Below, in pieces: positions 60,580-64,000 of a stretch of DNA of 64,000 bases (the stretch's first letter is position 1; the number at the start of each line of letters is the position of its first letter). The DNA is taken from the NCBI RefSeq assembly GCF_020520425.1, contig NC_079488.1:18602247-18666246 (forward strand). The letters are read 5' to 3'. The position numbers and the translations under genes were made by a program. The notes beneath the pieces are model-generated. The model had not been told where the DNA came from. It worked only from the letters and a program-made list of their open reading frames with translations, and did no database searches. The DNA comes from Spinacia oleracea. Lineage: Eukaryota > Streptophyta > Magnoliopsida > Caryophyllales > Amaranthaceae.

Positions 60580-60599
60580 TCAGATGTCTGCGAATAGAC
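60498..60599 (-). ncRNA. U6: U6 snRNA
   Basis: 102 nt on the minus strand. From base 15 on it matches plant U6, with one change in GACATCTGATAAAATTGG: GATACAGAGAAGATTAGCATGG region, CCCTGCGCAAGGATGACACG, AAATCGAGAAATGGTCC and a terminal T-run (seven Ts, 60495-60501) that also ends Pol III transcription. The ACAGAGA box (5' splice-site contact) and the AGC triad are intact. The 5' stem-loop differs from the usual GTCCCTTCGGGGAC, reading GTCTATTCGCAGAC: one pair has changed on both sides and the closing pair is lost, while the TTCG loop is kept. USE and TATA lie upstream with Pol III spacing. Likely functional. Confidence 0.92.
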
Positions 60600-60621
60600 A
60601 ATAGTGAAATGAATTCAGAAG

Positions 60622-60664
60622 TTAATAAACAAAAGAGTTGTTTGATATAATTTCAATGTGGGAA
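60622..60664 (-). promoter_or_regulatory. U6 promoter: USE plus TATA, Pol III spacing
   Basis: Minus strand: TTCCCACATTG (60654-60664, 9 of 11 USE matches) and TTTATTAA (60622-60629). The gap is 24 bases. The TATA-like box lies at -23 to -30 from the RNA start. Confidence 0.85.
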
Positions 60665-61067
60665 TAACACCAGATCAACCTCCAACAATAGGCGTGTAAT
60701 TTACTACTGTAAGCTTTTAATGGGAAAAATTAGATTTTGATGCAACATTATGGTGATCAAGTGAATAATGATTTCTCAATCCAGATATAAGAAATAAAAA
60801 TGGTTAGTTCTTAGTCCCAAGAGCTACATAGAAACCTACTCTTATTTATAACCTTTTCTGGTTCTCTTTTATGTAGGACTCTTTCTCCTAAGTTAACTAA
60901 CCAACCAACTGTCTTACTCTACCAGTTACTCTTAAACAACTAATTATCCACTGTTAACATCATGAAGAAACGACTAAAAAGTGTTAATGCAATAGTTTAA
61001 AGAGAAATAAACGTCACAAAACTACACATTTATGACAGAAATCGAATTTGGCACTATGATTTAGTAT

Positions 61068-61132
61068 ACTTTGGCACACCCCCTGTGGGAGCATAGAAAA
61101 TTGTGCTTTGCTCACATGAGGTGTGCCAAAGT
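61068..61132. repeat. Short foldback element, 65 bp
   Basis: ACTTTGGCACACCCCCTGTG and its near-complement CACATGAGGTGTGCCAAAGT face each other around a loop of about 25 bases. It could be a tiny MITE or an inverted repeat of unknown origin. Confidence 0.75.
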
Positions 61133-61482
61133 AATTGTATCATTTTCTGTCAAGGATAAAAAGTATATATGAGAAACAAAAGAGAAAATTATCAAATACC
61201 ATCAGATTTCGGAGATCCCCAATAACTAGACCGTCCACTTACCGGAAAGGAAACAATATCCAACTTATCATGATTAAGAAGTTAATTCCCAAATTAATTC
61301 ATACAGTAAAATACAGTACAATACAACATTTCATCTCATTTTTGTTTCATCAGATACCATGATATCTGTTACTCCGTACTTACAACCCTTAAGATTGGAA
61401 GATTTCCAAGGTTATGTTCACATTCTTACAGCCACTGAACGCAAATACGGAAAGGGGGAAAAGGGTAACTTACATTTATGAG

Positions 61483-63910
61483 TTATAACACTCGCTTTCT
61501 GTAAAACTGGGCAACCCAAGGGGCAAGTTCCAGGTTATTTGGGTTCCTTGAATTTACAGAATAGTAATCTGACCAGTAAAACTGCCTTCTGTCTGTGAAT
61601 CTTCCATCAGAATACAAGCAAAATGGTAACCAATCTTCACCCCCATTCATTCTTCTTTTCCGCTCTCTGGGATAAGCCAATGGCGCTTGCACATACCTGC
61701 GTAATATGACTAATTTATTATATATTTTTCAAGGAAAACTAAATACCAGACAGCGGAAGATTAGTGCTAAGAATCAAGATGATCCTTAGCTATTTCATCA
61801 GCAGAAAAGTGAAATTTAGGGAATTAATGAAGAAATTAGGGGGAAAACTACTTCCTCCGTCCCTTTTTATTCTTTACACTTTCCGTTTCTAGTGTCCCAC
61901 TTTAATCTTTACACTTAAAACATTTCCTTTAATATTATAACATAAAAGTTCCTAATATTCTGTCAAAAACCATTCCAAGTAATTATTTAAACCAATCAAA
62001 TTCATTATGCCATTAAATCTCTCACACTTTCTCATTGGAATATTAAATCTTTCTCATTTTCCCCAATGTTTAATTTTGGATAACCACCATCCTTAACGGT
62101 GTAGAAATAACTTTTGGGGGCTCACCCGTAGGCCTTCTGATCCTATGGCGATATTTCGCTTATAATACAATCAGACTCTTTACACCGGCTAAGGCCTTGT
62201 AAACGCTTGGTCGAGCATCTTAAAACCTCTTGCATGCTCATAGGGTGAAGAATGAAAAATGTCCGCGAACGAAAGTGAAAATATCAGTATTAATAAATAT
62301 AATCTACATTGTTAAAGTAAAAAATAAAAATAAAATAAAATAAAGGAATCATTGTTCATATTAATTATTTATTATCGCATGAATGATACCAAACGTAAAA
62401 AATAAAAAGGGACGGAGGGAGTAGTAAGTTATAACCTAGCCAACATTCGAAGAAATTTCTAAACAATCTCCTTGAATGGTGAAAAACGTCAATTAAGTGG
62501 GCATTATCGTAAATATAATGAAATAATATACAATCTAAAAACTACATATACAGTCTAATTGATTTTTTTTTTAAATAATTAAAAAATTTATTATAAAAGA
62601 GACTGTCTATTTAATATTTAATATTTAATATTCAGACAAAACATTTTGATAATTTATTTACCAAAATGCCTCTTGATATGCTTTGCTCGCCAATTTGTGG
62701 AGCTCCAACATTCGAGAGGTTGGTTCTTTTCAAGTAACAATTTCTCTCTCTACTCTTATCAATATTCAACACAACTTCTCCTCTCAATCTCTAATTTGCC
62801 TAATTATAGAGGTTCTACTCTAACAAACAATCTTCTTCTTCAAACTACTAAGTACTAACATCTTAATTATAATTCTACTACCTAGAGTGCTCCACCCCCA
62901 AACTCTTGATGCTTAGCCGTTGGTTTAACTTCTTTTAAACTGTGATGATGAAACATGAGGACTACTCAATAGCTGAAGCCAATGTTAAGATTTGGGGCAA
63001 TACCTGATATTATCATGAATAGCATCCCAGCCAAAATGGGTGTGGCCAAACACATGGCATGCAGCTTCACTCCCCTTGTCACCATGTATAGACCTTACTC
63101 GAGCCTCGAGAAAGCTGGAACCGATCATTTTAGGAAGGTTTGGATAGAAAAGCATTCTTTTCTCTGGACAAAGGTCTTGCCTGTGAAAAATTTTAAAAAA
63201 TTAGCACATTGCTCGCATATTAGTGGCACTCCATCTTATACAAAATATCACCCTTCAAACAGGAACCACCCCCCGTCCCCCAACCCCCCCTATCTCTCTT
63301 CCCTAACACACACACGGAAAGGAATGAACATTATGTTCCTCTCAATTACAGACAAAGTAGAAAGGAGTCATAACAAGATACGAGGAGGGAAAACAGTAAT
63401 TTGAATGCAAACTAGAAAAGCTAGCTATAAACTTACCTAGGAACAAAATGGGAAAATGTAATTACTTTTTTACATTTTTTCTGTATCTCTTCAATTAAAT
63501 GGGCATGTTTCCCATTCATTGCATCGAAATGCCGAGCAAGAGAATCATCCCTATCACAGAGCTCAGCAGACCATCTGCAGGCATGAAAATCTTTACATAC
63601 CTACAAAAAATGCCCATGGAATGAAGGCATGGTTAGACTTTTCACTAAAAGTTTGAAAGTGGAAGTTAATTTTATCAAATAAAATTACTAAATAAACAAA
63701 AGGCTACACTGTCGACAACTAGCCAAAAAAATAGAGAACTAAACTTCTATCAAAAAAGTTCAACAGTAACCTATGTTGTACAGAAGCTAAGAATAATCAC
63801 AGCAACAAGATCATAATTAAGATTCAGAAATGCTCACTAGGTTAAGAGAGATTTACCATCTTCAAGGAAGGAACTCTTATTCCAGTTATGTCCGTCTCTG
63901 TGTCAAAACT
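61483..63910 (-). CDS. Calcineurin-like metallophosphoesterase, 3' exons (partial, gene runs off the right edge)
   Basis: Four minus-strand exons, each bounded by gt/ag and in a continuous frame. 63857-63910 encodes SFDTETDITGIRVPSLKM. 63437-63600 encodes VCKDFHACRWSAELC...ARHFDAMN...VITFSHFVPR. 63004-63180 encodes QDLCPEKRMLFYPNLPK...ACHVFGHTHFGWDA. 61483-61696 encodes YVQAPLAYPRERKRR, NGGEDWLPFCLY, FYWSDYYS, LAPWVAQFYRK and the stop. GHTH is the C-terminal metal-binding motif of calcineurin-like phosphoesterases, and the whole matches an uncharacterised plant family of this type (from memory). The substrate is unknown. The N-terminal metal-binding motifs (DxH, GDxxD, GNHD) lie beyond 64000. 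A MITE sits in the last intron. The gene looks intact. Confidence 0.9.
61851..62421. mobile_element. Stowaway-like MITE, 571 bp, in the last intron of the phosphoesterase gene
   Basis: Ends CTTCCTCCGTCCCTTTTTATT... and ...AATAAAAAGGGACGGAGGGAG are flanked by TA (61849-61850, 62422-62423). Confidence 0.88.
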
Positions 63911-64000
63911 CTAAAATCCATACAGCTCTAATCAGGAAATCGTCATCAAAATTCAATCCAACAATAGCAATATGGAAGAAGGTGAAACACAAACCAAAAA

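Overview
This 64 kb window looks like nuclear DNA of a dicot plant. Host coding sequence is sparse, AT-rich and intron-split. LTR retrotransposons, MITEs, a Helitron and a tRNA-derived SINE make up much of the rest. The small-RNA genes carry the plant-specific Upstream Sequence Element (USE, consensus RTCCCACATCG) plus a TATA box. I cannot fix the genus from sequence alone.

Left part (1-27142): a pile of retroelement fossils. It holds remnants of a Ty3/gypsy Tat/Ogre-like element with an LTR-like block, then a nearly intact-ended Ty1/copia element on the minus strand (6778-17202, 1.4 kb LTRs, 5-bp target duplication GTTTT). That copia sits inside an older LTR-like sequence. Next come a 5'-truncated relative on the plus strand (18140-23422), a Ty3/gypsy integrase tail and a long LTR-like block. 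No host gene is evident here.

Middle and right (28.5-60.6 kb): a cluster of spliceosomal and nucleolar RNA genes. Present are U3 snoRNA, two U1 copies, three long U2 copies, one U5 and one U6, together with at least seven broken U1, U2, U3 or U6 copies. Spacing between USE and TATA follows the plant rule: about 24-25 bp at U3 and U6 (RNA polymerase III type) and about 32-35 bp at U1 and U5 (polymerase II type). Much of the cluster arose by duplication of a unit holding U3, U1 and inverted U2 (29.3-32.5 kb and 41.25-46.5 kb), with a third partial unit at 53.1-58.2 kb. Differences between units give empty sites for a MITE and a 3.5 kb Helitron, the latter carrying a piece of a copper-ATPase (HMA5-like) gene.

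Host protein genes: an LRK10-like receptor kinase gene (33427-41226, +), whose first exon is split by a young copia element with 5-bp target duplication AATGC; the last exons of an MCM5-like gene (28559-28642, -) and of a GH32 invertase-like gene (32534-32716, +), both apparently orphaned; and the 3' part of a calcineurin-like metallophosphoesterase gene (61483-63910, -) that runs off the right edge.

The most notable result is the mixed U1/U2/U3/U5/U6 cluster. It shows active duplication and decay and includes a U1 variant with a changed 5' splice-site-pairing sequence.
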